This document shows positions 13,901-26,535 of a DNA stretch of 64,000 nt, one piece after another (the stretch's first letter is position 1; each line of letters starts with the position of its first letter). The notes below the pieces were generated by a model, which did no database searches, was not told where the DNA came from, and worked only from the letters and a program-made list of their open reading frames with translations. The DNA is from Gorsachius magnificus (Eukaryota > Chordata > Aves > Pelecaniformes > Ardeidae): NCBI GenBank assembly GCA_034008185.1, contig CM067085.1, positions 80,278,275 through 80,342,274 of the forward strand, written 5' to 3'. A program made the translations under genes and the position numbers.

Positions 13901-14280
13901 TTGTTATGCCCCTCAGTTGACTCTGAGATTTATTTTCCTTCATTAGCTTAAGTGCAGTTGGCATACTAGCACTTTTGGGTTTTTTTTTTTTTTATTCAGA
14001 AGAGTAATTGCTTTTAGAAACTCTCCAGCTATCTTTGCCAGCTTCATTTTGAGAAAAAAAAAAATTAGAGGCAATGAATTAACATTTTAAAAGAAAAATT
14101 CTTCATCCCTTCAATGACACAGCTTATCACGACAAAAAGGGCTTCATGTAACACATAAATATACTCATGTTTGCTGTTACATAGCTTACAGTATCAGAAA
14201 CAGTAAACCTGTCTGAAAGAAACTTGAATTCTCCTGGACTAATAGGTATAGTACGTTCCTTACTCTGGAATTTGCTACAG
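10976..14280 (+). other. Intron between the two SAM half-domain exons
   Basis: 3.3 kb bounded by GTAAGA at 10976 and GCTACAG at 14280. The two exons join in phase 0 and complete one SAM domain. No other exon, repeat or RNA gene was recognised inside. Homopolymer T/A runs only. Confidence 0.55.
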
Positions 14281-14422
14281 AACTTACTCCGTTTTACAGA
14301 TGCTCATCTTAGGAAAATGGGAATTGAAAATCAAGGCCACCCGACACATAATTTCCAATATGCTGCTGCTTCAGGAAGTAGAAAAAAGACTTAAGATTTC
14401 CACGTTGTCCCCTAAAGAATGA
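14281..14422 (+). pseudogene. SAM-domain exon B (C-terminal half), frameshifted
   Basis: After an acceptor GCTACAG at 14280, in phase 0 as required by exon A, the sequence reads NLLRFTDAHLRKMGIENQGH. This fits SAM helices 3-5 up to the Gly-His before the last helix. At GGCCAC|CCGACAC (14338-14345) the frame breaks. The original frame stops at 14392-14394, while the frame starting CGA at 14342 gives RHIISNMLLLQEVEKRLK and stops with TGA at 14420-14422. Both sides match the SAM pattern LL..T...L..MGI...GHR..I, so one extra C in the CCC run has split a single domain. A possible early donor (CAGGAA|GTAGAA, 14377/14378) is weak. The break could be a real disabling mutation, a polymorphism or an assembly indel. 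The joined product would be a small, nearly SAM-only protein unless there are upstream coding exons. The polypyrimidine tract is only moderate. Confidence 0.62.
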
Positions 14423-17400
14423 GTTAAGGCAACCTGAGATTTGCTGTCACAAAGAGATGACAAACTAATAATACTCTGATTCAGGATACTGCTCTGAATA
14501 CTGATTACAGGGGTACTTTAAGTAGACAGTAAGAAGAATAGCTAAACATGAATCTCTTGGCAGGGTTTTAAAAAACAATATAACGTACTTTTTTTTAGAA
14601 GTTTTCTTTTAGAAAAGGTTCCACTTCCATTTCATTTTCTGTTGCTCTCTGTCTTCAGCTTAACAACGTAATGTTTAACAGACCATACTTGACCAAAGAC
14701 TGTGTTATGAACGTCTTCCTCACTTGGAAAGATCGTATCAAAAGGCCTAAACCAAGCTATTTTGTGTATGTGCCACCTCATCCCTAGTGAGGAGAGAGGA
14801 GGAGTGCTTACACAGGCAGTCCTGACCCTCCTCCTCCATTTGGGACTTTGCTATGAATTAAAACTCGATCACTACATCTTTTGTTGCTTTTATGATGCTT
14901 TTATCAGTTCAGTATCAAAATTCAACTCAAGTTTGTAAGAGTTGGAACAAGCCCTGTAAGACGTCCTATTCTGAGTGGAAGGATATAGTGAGATGACTTA
15001 TTGTACAGGATATTTTGAGAATAGTTAACAAGATAGGAGTATTATGGAGTCTGCCCAATAATTCCAAAGGTCACTGCCTAAGGCTTTTACAAATCTAATG
15101 TGAAGCAGTGATTTACTCGGCTAACATTCCTGCTTTTACCCTCTCCTGGTCAAGATAAAAAGACTTATGCAGCATGTGTGGAAACCAAATATTCATAAAA
15201 TGTGTTTAGCTACTCTAATTTTTTAGAGGAACTAGAACTGGTTGTGTACAAGTAGATCAGTGTATTTTCTCAATGTTTTCTAAGGAGTTCAAAATTGGTT
15301 TAACAATTATATAACTACAATTAATTGGTTTAACTTAAAATATGAATATAAATATGACATTTTTGTAAATGCTACTGTGAACAGATTAGGAAATTATTCA
15401 AGTTGATTACTGCAGTGAAACTAGATGCAATTTTTTTGGGTTTTGTAACCTTTTCAGGTACTGGAGTGAAGAATGTATTGCAGTTCTCAATGTAACATTT
15501 TTTCAGAGGAAAGGGCTGTTCAAACTGTTATTCACATGGTGAATTGATTTATAGACAGTTACATTTCAATCAAACTCATTGGATTGTATATGTTGAGCTA
15601 AACCGAATCTTCCCATATTGCTGGTGATTTCAGTGAATTTGAGTTAAACATTTTCTCTCCAAACTGGAGCGTATATATTTCTCGACCTCTGGACATATGT
15701 CTTGCAAGGTGACAGCATGATGCCATTTGGTTTTGGGGGTTTCTTTCTGCAGTATAAGTGCTAGAATTCTTTAAGCTAAGGTCTAGTAAAAGTAGTGGTG
15801 GTTCATATTTTTATGGGCATTTATCTTGGTGAGCAATGTTTTCATTCACTTTCTGGTTTTGGCTAATGAAAACAATTAAGCGCATAACAGAATTATGTGC
15901 TTGAAAAAATAGAGCCAAATTGATTTCTGAGTTGTTCTGTTTACGCCGGGATGTTTACAACCTAGATAGCTTTGCCTATTGTATTAAAGAATTTTGGGAA
16001 AGCTGCGAACCAGATCAGTTCAGTCATACGTGAGTGCAGACTGTTTTGTTTCCGCAGTAGGGACTAATCGTGGTTATCTGCTCTCCAGCCTGTGATGACA
16101 TGGGTTTGTTTTGTGTCTGTCTGTGACAGTGCTGTGTCTAGGAGCACAGTGCCTAATCAGTGGCACTGAAATGCTTGTTTTCCAGTACTGAACTGTACTG
16201 AAGTCAGACATTAGAAAAAACTTTTTTAAATCTGTCATTCTATTAAATAAATACCAATGTCCTGCCTATGTACTGACCAGTACGGAGGAAATGCTGTATT
16301 ATTCTGTTTGCTGTTATTGTGAACTTTAAACAACAGCATTGTATTTTTTTGCTGGTTCAACAGTTTCCAGGCAGTGCTTGATGTGATAAATCACTTTAGT
16401 ATGTAAGCATTTTCACAAGGTTCATTTTATAGGACTAAGCGTTTCTTTGTACAGTGAAGTTAAGTTCCGGAAAATTTCATCAAAGCATTTTCTGTTTTCT
16501 AAAATGTTACCTGGTTCTGAAACTACTTTGAACAGAACAGTCTCAGTACACTTAAGATTTGGATTCATCCTGTCTAACTCCAGCTACTCGGGCTGTGTTT
16601 CCACAGTAATTAATACCAAGGTCTGCACACTGACATAATGCCCAGCAACGTGTTCAACCTGGATCAAATAATGTGCGCATGATCCCCTATCTGTTGAATT
16701 GGGCAGAGTGCACAATACGAAGTTCACTACCTTTATGCTTTTACACCATCTTTATGCCAGCCAACGGTAGGGAGGAGATTAGAATAGCTGATTTGACGTG
16801 AATAGCTTTAGCTAGTCAATAGAAAAATAACCTTTCAAAATTGTTAAACCACTTGAGTCCAGCAGAATGGATTTTATAGTGGATCAGTGCTTTGAATAAT
16901 GAGGCTCTGATATTTTTGATCAGTGTTAGAAAACTGAAAGGCTGCTGCGCCATTGACTCTTGACCTTAACTGAAACTGCAGTTCCAAAATGCCAACCTAA
17001 GCAGTCTGCCCTCTTCGGCATTCCTTGAGCTGCTTTTTCCCATTTCTGTATCATTCCTTTTGTTGTTTGTAAAACTATGCTGCAGCTGCACAGTGAACCC
17101 ATTGGGAAATTGATTTGGCTGAAAAACAACTTCACACCCCCCCCCCATTCATCCAGATCGAGTCCCCGTGCCGTTCCACTGTTCAGCTGCATAAACACTT
17201 GTACAAGTGTGAACGGCCAAGGAAGAGACAGCAGAGGTGAGCCCCAATGCCTGAAGGGAAACCATGGCTGAAGGTGTTCTGTTAGGAGGCAAGTCATGCT
17301 GAGCTCCCTCTAGGTATTAGAAAGATGAATTCAGCAGATAATTCAGTCCACTGTCAATCTGAATGATCTTATGTAGGTGTCTGGGTTTTGGGGTTTTTTT

Positions 17401-20400
17401 GTTGATGGTAGGGGTATCCCAGGATGGCTGACTTCCTGGCAGGTCACTGACCCAGTGCTGACGGCTGGTGGAATGAATTTAGGCCTAAAAACTACAACTT
17501 GCAGTTGGCCTGGAACATTTCATCTCTTCTTTTGAGTGCAGCCTTCCAAATTTCAAGAAAGCGTTTGCTTCCTTTTCTCTAAATCCTGATGATCTCAAAT
17601 CTTTGCTTAGGGCTTATCACTGTATTTAATTTCTTTGCAAATCAATGTACACAAGTGGAAAAATGTTTCCAAGTTCCGCAAACGTTCTTCCTAAATGCAA
17701 AATTGTTACCAGTTCTGAACATACTTCCCACCACTGTTTGGTGAACAGAAGACCACATGGCTGTGTACTGAGTCAAACTGGTAGTTGCTCAAGTCCAGGA
17801 TCTCCTCTCGGGTAGTGGCAAAGGTAGATGTCAAGTGAAACATGAACAAGCACACCATCCTGTAGCGATGCTTTCCCAGAATATTCTCTAAGCATTAAAT
17901 CTAACAAAAATGAAGTTTCAAAAAGGTATGAGTGTGAAGAGCCATAAATACTCTTTTCGCAATCCTTTTGCCTGTATCTTGATTTACCTTTTGATGTGCA
18001 CTGTAGCACATTCTGGATCTTGGTGTCCTGCCATCTAGGGCAGTATCCATTCATGTACGTGTAGTGTGCTGTGACTCCTTTGAGAGGTACCTTTTGTTTT
18101 CTGTCCCAGGGAAATTGTAGAGTCAGAGGGTGGGGCCAGCAGCTTGCCTGGGCTTGTCCCTATGTGGAATCAAGATGCATCCAAAATTCGGGTACTAAAC
18201 CACTCCCAAGTAAAGCAAAGTACAGGCTGTGACTCTGTGCTTACAGGAATGTTCTCAGCGGCAATCTAGCACCTTTTTGTAGTCTTAGAAATGTTTGTTT
18301 TGCATTGCAAAGAAGCCAGGAAATACCGTATTCTCTTCTAGAAGTAGCTGCTTCTGGTATGAGAGAAACTGATGACAAATTAGGTGTAATCTGACTCCTG
18401 TATGACACAAAAAGGTCTTCCTCTCCAGAGCATGAAGCACAGCATTCTGTTCAAGACAGACATCCCAAAACCTATAGCCCTGTACTTGGAGTATTGCTCC
18501 AAGAAGGAACCGTAGTTTTCTCAGCATCCTCTAATACAACTAAAGCAGGGTCTGATGCTATCTGGGATTGGGACAGGATGATATTTCATCATGTTACCAT
18601 ATCATGCCACAGTCTTTAGGAGTGTGGTTTTATTATAATTTCTTACAACTTAATACTAAATGCTTCAGATGTGTTGAGGAATCCCACCATACCATGCCCA
18701 GCTCCTTCAGCGTGGTAGAAATGTTATCTACAGAGAGGGCAATGTAAATACATAAATGCAAATGTCTATTTTGATATAACAAAAAAACCCCTTGGATATT
18801 GCCAGACATGCAAGATATTTCTTGGTTCCTTTATAACTGTGAATTTAAATATAGAATTATTTTGGAAAGCTTTGTATCGTTTGACTATTAAAATGTGTAC
18901 ATTTGTATTTATGATGTACTTTTCTATCCATCACTGGTTGAGTTATGAGTGGAAAGATACATAGAAGTGACAAGAAGTTTTTTATGAGGTGTTCTAAGAG
19001 CTAGAACTCTGTTTTTGTAGTACCACCTTTTACTGAGCTGAATTCTGATTAATAGCATTTTATGGCTTAATGTGATTTCATCAACATCTTACAGTGTTCT
19101 CCTTTGAGAGACTAAAGGCATAAAGAATCTTCCCTTTTTGTGTGGTACAGGTTTTCTTATACAGAGAGATTGCAGTTTTAATAGGATATATATTTAGATC
19201 TCTTATAATTTTACTTGTCATACAAAGAAGGCCTTAATGGATTTAAATAAAATATATGCATTGACATAATTTATTGTGGGTGAATATAAAATAATATGCA
19301 AAACCTGAATCAAATTAAATGTAATTAATATTCCCTAACTTACAGCTTTTGGTGGGGAAAAGAGATTTTGCATTTAAATTCTTAAATAACTGTTTCTGCA
19401 TATGTTGTATTTCTTGCCCTGTGGGTCGTCTTGTCATTCGTTATATAGAAGACCTAAGATGTGATATTAAAAAGGAAGATGAGCAACCAGTACAGATCCT
19501 TGCTTGTGCTTGGGACAATATAAATAGAGACAAGCCTATCTTCAAAGAAGGTGTAAAATAACTGAGGGCCTCCCTCATGTGGTTTTATTAGATGGCCAAA
19601 ATAATTAGCATAAAGCAGTAACTGGTTTTGCCTTGTCAAACCCAAATATCTTGCCTTTGTCACTCTCTGATAAAGCCTTTGTACTCGTTCTGGTGGTTTT
19701 GCTTCTCTTTGAAACACTGCAAACACAGCCAGCGTGCTTTGGAGCCGTGGTATGTAGTGTCAACCTGGCAGATTCCAGACCAGTGCGAAAGTATTGTGGT
19801 AGCTTTGGCAGTAGATGGAGAGGAGGCTGCTTTGAACACTCTCATCTGCGTAATAGAGGGGGTATTGCTACCTGTGTGGTCTCATTGAGAGACACAAGGC
19901 TGCGAAGGGTTTTGCCGTTTCTGTTTGAGGAGGTCAGAAATGTAGATGCTGTTATGAAGTTGTAAACATACACCTCTGCCTGTACCATTCATCTGTTGAA
20001 AGTTCCAAATTCATTTATTGCTGCTTTCTGGCCTTCTGTTTATCCTTGTCTCTACGTCAGTTATGTTCTAAATGGAAAAACTCACTGACATCTGTCACAT
20101 GGAAAGAGAAGCTGTTAATTCTCTTGTATTTGAGGCTTTTTACAGAAACGTGGAAAAACAGAAGCTTACAAGGAAATCTTAGCTCCACAGTAACAGTTCT
20201 GCTGCTGCTAGAAGCAAAGAGAGGAAAACAGACCCCTGGTAAAATGGAGCCCATAAAACCTTGTCCATCTTCTTTCTGGTATTGTCTTCCAGTTTAATAT
20301 GCCATTTACCAAAACTAGTCAATAAAAGAAGACTGGGTTTAGTGCATTTTTGCCCAAATATTTCAAACTTCTGAAACAGGCGCCTCTAATAAACGTCAAC

Positions 20401-21605
20401 ACAAGTTATTTGACATGATTTTCAATACTGAATTGGGGGGGGAGAACGCAACACGTTATTGTTACAGAACATGTGCAATAATATATTTTTACTAATTTTT
20501 CTTTAATTACTAATTGGTTTTTGTTAATGACGATAGTTTTCTTATGTCTGACAAGGGCTGTACTTAGGGTTTTTTTGATCTAGCAGTGGCTGATACTAGC
20601 TCACTCAAAACACATGGAATTCTGTAGCTCTGAGAACTTTTGATAGCTACAGTGAAAATTTTCTTCCAAATCCTTCCAAAAGTTTCAGTTTCTTTCTGAC
20701 TTAAGACTTAGAATAGTGAGCTGCAGATCAGAGGAGTTTTAACAGTAAACCAGTTCCTATTGGAAAATACTGATTTGTCAGAACTAAAGTTTTTAGCCTG
20801 TAGTAAATAAAAATCAGACATCTGGTATTACATGTACCCAGTGTGTACTCTTCTAGGTCAGCAAAAATTAAACGTGCTGTAGCCAGAAACTCCAGCAGGC
20901 CAGAGCTTGTTCGTGCTCCAGTTTGTCACTGAATGAGCTAAGCTTGTGTAACTCCTCAAACTCTCCTGCTTTACTACAGCGTTATTTCCAGGATGATCAG
21001 CTGTGGGACATACCTGCTTACAAACTTTTCCCCTAGGCTAGGGATCGCGAGGCTTCTTCACTTTGACTCCTAACAGATAGCTCTTCAGGAGTTTCTGAAA
21101 GGCCTTGTGTCTCTAGGCTGAAGACAGCCAGCCAGGGGGGACCTTAGAAAGCACAGTTGCCGTAGCTCTTAGTTTTCAAACAAAATATTGTTAGATTTCA
21201 AGTATTGGAGTGTTTTTCACTTGTCATTCTAATTTAGCCTGATACATTTTTGATTAATTTAAAAATTACCAGCGAATAAACTTGATTTCCTAGCCAACAG
21301 TTATGCTGATCATTATTTTTTCTATGGGGCATCTGTGGGAGTTGAGGGAAGGTAGCATTTTGTTTGTTTGGGTCCTTTCTCTTCTACCACAAGTCTACTG
21401 TAGAGACTCGCTTTGACTTTTGTTTATCAGGAAATCTGCAAGAAGTGCTGTGTGAGCAAGCCACATGTACCATGCCCTCATCATGTGTAGTTACTTCTGC
21501 ATTTCATCATTGCAACTGCACAGCAGTGCTTTTAGAGTAGATGTATTTTCCCCCGGTTATTTTAGGAAGACTGGAATTCTGATGGTTAAGGTCAAACTGA
21601 AAAGT
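14423..21605. other. Non-coding stretch between SAM exons and CR1
   Basis: AT-rich DNA without recognised genes. Open frames of up to 123 codons (minus strand at 16926-17297) match no family known to me and are of chance length. No promoter-like CpG cluster. Confidence 0.5.
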
Positions 21606-22265
21606 TCCAATGAATTGGACATGAGCCAACAGTGTGCACTTGCAGCCCAGAAGGTCAACCCTATCCTGGGCTGCATCCCCAGCAGCGTGGCCAGCAGGGC
21701 GAGGGAGGAGATTCTGCCCCTCTGCTCTGCTCTGGTGGGACCCCACCTGGAGACCTGCATCCAGCTCTGGAGTCCTTGGCACAAGAAGGACATGGAACTG
21801 TTGGAGTGGGTCCAGAGGAGGCCACAAAAATTATGCAAGGGCTGGAGAACCTCTGCTATGAGGACGGGCTGAGAGAGTTGGGCTTGTTCAGCCTGGAGAA
21901 GAGAAGGCTGCAGGGAGACCTGATTGCAGCCTTTCAGTGCTTAAAGGAGGCCTGTAGGAAAGATGGGGACAGACTTTTTAGCAAGGCCTGCTGTGACAGG
22001 GCAAGGGGTAATGGTTTTACACTAAAACAGGGTAGATTTAGACTAGATATAAGGAAGAAATTCTTTACAATGAGGGTGGTGAAACCCTGGAACAGGTTGC
22101 CCAGAGAGGTAGTGGAGGCCCCATCCCTGGAAACATTCAAGGCCAGGTTGGACGGGGCTGTGAGCAACCTGATGTGGTTCAAGGTGTCCCTGCTCCTGCA
22201 GGGGGGTTGGGCTGGGTGACCTCTGGGGGTCCCTTCCAACCCAAAGCATTCTGTGATTCTATGAA
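21606..22265 (+). mobile_element. CR1 LINE, 5'-truncated copy, sense orientation
   Basis: This is the 3' part of a CR1 non-LTR retrotransposon, the dominant avian LINE. It encodes the C-terminal end of ORF2 (reverse transcriptase protein): MSQQCALAAQK, ILGCI, ILPLCSALVGPHLE, then LRELGLFSLEKRRL, GDLIAAFQCLK, RLPREVVEAPSLETFKARLD. The reading passes from the frame of the first part to that of the second at about 21820-21830, where the CR1 pattern QRRATK is broken, so the copy is dead. The element ends in the CR1 3' terminus GGGTCCCTTCCAACCC...CATTCTGTGATTCTATGA at 22265. CR1 lacks a poly(A) tail and is normally 5'-truncated, as here. The left boundary is approximate. Confidence 0.93.
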
Positions 22266-25200
22266 TCCTCTTGTTTTGTCCAGACACATCTTGAAAATGG
22301 TCTCTCAAGAACTAGCAAGTACCCAGCTCTTGGCATGATGAAGGTACATAAGCTCTAGCATCACAGATCTTGGGACCTAGGTCCCAGTTATGTTCCTCCT
22401 CACTCATCTCTTTTAGGTAGCTGCTTCTATAGGTGTCTTTGCACTAGGTGGAAGGATGCACCTGTACATACTCCCTTCAGAAAGAAGTAGTCAACAGTGA
22501 CCATAGAAGGCCACAGCAGTGTGTGATGTGTGGCCAGTGATGGCCAGCACACTGCTGGTTTCTCAGCCTCCTCTAGGCTGATGTCACAAAGGACCGCGCT
22601 TCACCGCTAACATTTCTATGGCAAGGTGATACACAGACAGCATGATGCCATACAGATAAACAGAGGACTAAGGGGTATGGCAGGTCAACATGGAATAGTG
22701 ACAAGGAGGGCTTGACAGAGCTGCTGTGGTTGTTTCAGGACATTGGTGCTTCCAGATTTCATCCCACATCTCAAGTAAACCCATTTACAAAGTAGACATA
22801 AAGTATGAAAACAACAACAATTCTGTAGCAAGGAATCTAATCTAGCTTAATTCAAAGTAACTCGCAACTGGCGTAGCTGGTGTAGGCGGTCCTGCAGTCT
22901 TAGTTCCTACAGGCTGCAGAGAAATTCTCTTCAACAGCTTTGCATCAAGTATGTACAAGGATGGGTTGTGTAAATTGTCATATGTGAAGACAAAGACGGA
23001 TTTTCAATTTCATCCGAAGACAGAATAAAACTCCTAGAAAAAGGATGTAATGACTCATGCAAGACTAATCAGTTTATGCAGGGCTGCCCAGCTACCAGTC
23101 CTATTACTTAGCACCCAGTCATGTTACTAAGGAAATTACTTCTCCTTTTCTAGTTCTTATTCATGAAATGTGACAATGAGCCATGACCTTGCTTCCTATG
23201 TAATTACAGTGCCTGAAAATTTCCTGAGTTTTTAGAATCAGCCAACAGAAACAATCTTACTTGCTAACTGATCTGAGGTTTTGGTGTGGTTTTAGATGTT
23301 TTTTTTACCTGAACTGTAGAATGGGTGGTTTAGATAAAGGAAAATGTCTTGCTTCTCTATGTAAGGAGGAAAATAATAGTGTGCCCTTCTGTAGCATCTT
23401 CCACTCGATAAGCTGGTAAGGTACTATACAGTCTTTCCTGTGAAAAATATCTACTGCTCTGATGTATGTTACAAAAATGTAAGTGTAGGTCATACAGGAA
23501 GTGAGTGGGTCAGCGTACGAGAGCTGACAGGGTAATTCGGGTATCTCAACTCCTCTTTCTGTATTCTTACTACAATTCTGTTTTTTTTCTTGCACAGGAC
23601 ACAATAGTGAGGTGTTTTGGTGTCCAAGATGGGGTCACAGTCTGTTGTTTTTTGGTTCCTTTCTCCTCCACTTGCTCTTCCCCTCCCTCCCCCTGGTATA
23701 TTTTGAAGAAAGATTGTGCCAGAAATATCCTATGGGAAATCTCCATAGATTATTACTGGTGGCAGTGAAATTCAGGAATCTGTCACTGTGCCTGAAATGT
23801 TTCTGGTACCTCTCTGTCCTCAATACTCACCTGGTTTTGCACAATTGGCAGTGACAAAAGCAGAGTGCCAGCAGCTCTTCACGATTTGCTAGCTTTCTTG
23901 GTTCATCGGTAGCTCAAATGTCATTGCGTTTGGGGAAAAACGTAATTGAGAAAAGATCAGAGTGAGTTTTTGTTGCGTGTTTAGGCCTCGTTTTATGTGA
24001 AATTGGTTTGAATTTTGATTGTAACTTCAAGGTTCTGTTCAGTGTCAGTATGATGTTACAGTTTTCTGTAATTTGGGGGGAGAAAGTTATGTAAGTGTAG
24101 AAGTCTGCATCCATCAGCTTGCCACAAGTGGTGACTGATGTCCCAGCAGCAGTGAATGAATCCTTTGGGAAAATGTTGTCTTTCACATTCACCTCAACTT
24201 TTCTGTTTTGGAAGTTGCTACTGTAAAAGGTGCGTAGCAATGCCAACAGCGATGATGCTTTCCTACTGCTCATGCCTGCCTTAAGGAACCGGAGTGGGGT
24301 TGCTGTGGGAAGGGGAGCACCAGTCAGAAATGCCACTGAGCTTCCTTTACTACCTCGGCATATTAGATAAATTTAACTTTCTAATTTTCTGCCTCTTCTT
24401 CTTCCCTTACTGCATATTTGAGTGCTCTCTGCCTTTTTTTTCTCTCATGTTATACCAAACTTCATCTTACTTGAGCTTGCTTATGCAAAGATTCTACTCA
24501 TATCTATGAAAATTCCCAGACTTTTCTAAGAATTTTCCTCTCCTGCAACACAGATGATTGCTAAAGAGTCTTGTCTCGATGAGCTAAATGTTACTTAAGC
24601 TCTAGCTACACTCCACAGGAAGTTTCTGTGCTCTTTCTGTCTTGCATTGCTTCATTTTTTAAAAAATTAATTTCACTGTAAGATACTTTCATCTTACATA
24701 TTTTATTGCAAAATTCAGCGTTCTGGACAATGCATAAAACCCCAAACCACAGAGAGGTAGATGTCCTAGTTCTACTCAGTGCCCATGTCACTACGGTAAG
24801 TCACCACGTGGCATTTTAATCCTGCTGTTGTCACCATTGGAGGTAGCTTAGCTTGTTTGGAGTGGAGAATGCCACGGTTTCATTTATTTTTGGTGATTGG
24901 TTTGATACTGCACAGAGGTCCCAGCAGATGAATAGTCTGCTCTTTACCGACACTTATCATTTAGATAGTTCAGGATCACAACTTCAGCAACATCATGTGG
25001 TCAGGCTCTGAAGTGGCTAACATCAGAAGCAGCTTATTAGAACTAGTCCTGGTATGAATGGAGAAAGAGAGTAAAAGGATTGAACGTTGATGGTGAAATG
25101 AAGATAATACATGAAGAGGATCTCCCAAAACAGAAGAACCATCCAACTAGTAGGGACCAAATGTTTAATGTCAAAATGAATTAAATGTTTGCTTAGACAG

Positions 25201-25739
25201 AGAAATGTTTGCCTCTGGAAAGCCAATGCCAATAGGATAGCTGTGAAGAGGTTTGCAGAATGTTGGCTTGTGGCTGCTGACAAGAAGGAAAGAACGGTGT
25301 TATTAAAATTGCTTTGGCCAACTGGAATAAATGCAGCAAAGCCAGAGGAGGGTTGGCCAGGCACCCTGAAAGATGGAGCCAACAGGAAAGAGACAAATAC
25401 AGCGTTAAAGAAAAATTTGATCAAGACGGAGCTTTAAAAGTCAACTGAGTGTGCCTTGATTTCTATTGAAGCAGAAGCCCTCTGGCTGAGTCAGTGGTAG
25501 AGCTGAAGGTGCCCGAGGTAATTTGTTAAAAATGGATGTTCTGTCTGTAATTATCTGATCGCTTTAAAGGGTATCCTTTACAAAAGGAGGTGAAGTGGCC
25601 ATCTCTTCTGCCAGCAGCTCTGCATACCTCACGCCTATTCTACAGTTTGTTTAAGAAAATGGGTTTTATACCACCAACCTGTTGCACAAACGTCAGGTAA
25701 CAACGCGGTGGGATGAGGGGAAATCTGCTCACCTCAGCA
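22266..25739. other. Non-coding stretch between CR1 and the CpG island
   Basis: No gene recognised. It contains a 10-bp inverted repeat at 22514-22557. The longest open frame, 140 codons on minus at 23914-24336, has no recognisable motif. Confidence 0.5.
22514..22557. repeat. Perfect 10-bp inverted repeat with palindromic centre
   Basis: CAGCAGTGTG (22514-22523) and CACACTGCTG (22548-22557) are perfect complements around a 24-base loop, which itself carries TGGCCA twice, four bases apart. It lies about 250 bases downstream of the CR1 end. Function unknown. Confidence 0.7.
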
Positions 25740-26535
25740 AGCCGGGCGTGTAAAGCCTGCGATGGGCTCTGGATCGGGGTGTGGGGGGGTGGGTGTGTTA
25801 GGAAGCTGTTGGGTTTCGCTGTAGCGCTGATCTGGGAGGCGAAATCATGGAAGTCAAGTTCTTAAATCCAGGCAGAAAGAGCAAGGCGAGGTCACCGCCC
25901 GCAAACGGTGCCGGGGCTCCGGCGGGAAGCCGCCCGCCGGGGGGTGGGGTTGCGGGGCCGTAAATCGCGGCGGGGCGCTCGCTCCGCGCCGCGGGGGCCC
26001 GGCAGTCGCTCTCGCTTTGCCGGGGTGCAAACCGTGAGAGTCGGGGAACCGGGTCCGTGCTGCCGCGGCCCCGGGCGAGGGAGCGATCGGGCGCGCTCCG
26101 CAGGCTGCGGGTGAGTCCCCCCGCGGTTCGGTTACCGGGGCAGGCTGCTGCTCCCGCCGCCGCACGGGGCCCCGGAAGGGCCGGCCCCTCCCGCCACCCC
26201 CTTCTCCCGCCCGGCTGCCCGCTACCCCCGGCACCGCCGCCCCGGGGGACCTGGACGGGACTCGCCGCCGGGAGGTCGCTTGGCCGGGACAGAACCTCCA
26301 ACTCCTCCCCAGAAAGCCTGGAGAGACGCAGCAGCAGCCATCAGACCGGTAACCGTGGGGACAGCGTTGTCCTTTCGGGCAGAGAATGAAAAGTTGGGTT
26401 TGTGCGCGAGTATGTGTGAATGTCCCTCTGTCCTTCTGTCCCCCTGTCCCTGCCGGGGACAGCCCTGGGCGAGCCCTGACCAGCGGCTGACTCGCCAGAA
26501 ATGCCGTAGCTGCGGCAGTAACTACCGAGACCTTT
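25740..26535 (+). promoter_or_regulatory. BCAR3: CpG island, probable BCAR3 promoter and 5' non-coding exon
   Basis: This is the only dense CpG cluster in the window, richest from about 25890 to 26290, in otherwise AT-rich DNA. It contains GC-box and KLF-type motifs (GGGGTGGGG near 25940, CCGCCCG near 25895 and 25930, a CACCC-type run near 25785-25797 on the other strand) and no good TATA box, as is usual for broad CpG-island promoters. A nuclear-receptor-like half site AGGTCA sits at 25889-25894; by itself this is weak. The island lies 6.5 kb upstream of the first BCAR3 coding exon on the same strand and contains a consensus splice donor. I infer that it is a BCAR3 promoter. The transcription start cannot be placed from sequence. 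Open frames of 110-167 codons here are GC-driven and not taken as genes. Confidence 0.75.
26101..26116 (+). other. Probable splice donor of BCAR3 non-coding exon 1
   Basis: CTGCGG|GTGAGT, with the cut after 26110, fits the donor consensus well and sits inside the CpG island on the BCAR3 strand. Splicing from here to the acceptor at 32620/32621 would place eight untranslated bases before the BCAR3 start codon. A weaker alternative donor, GACCG|GTAACC, is at 26348/26349. The exon start is unknown. Confidence 0.5.

Noticed and set aside
23914..24336. 140-codon open frame on the minus strand
   Set aside because: About one frame of this length is expected by chance in 64 kb of this composition; no motif, promoter or splice context.
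25798..26301. 167-codon open frame on the minus strand, and others on both strands, in the CpG island
   Set aside because: GC-rich DNA has few stop codons. The product is Arg/Pro/Ala/Gly-rich with no domain, and frames overlap on both strands.
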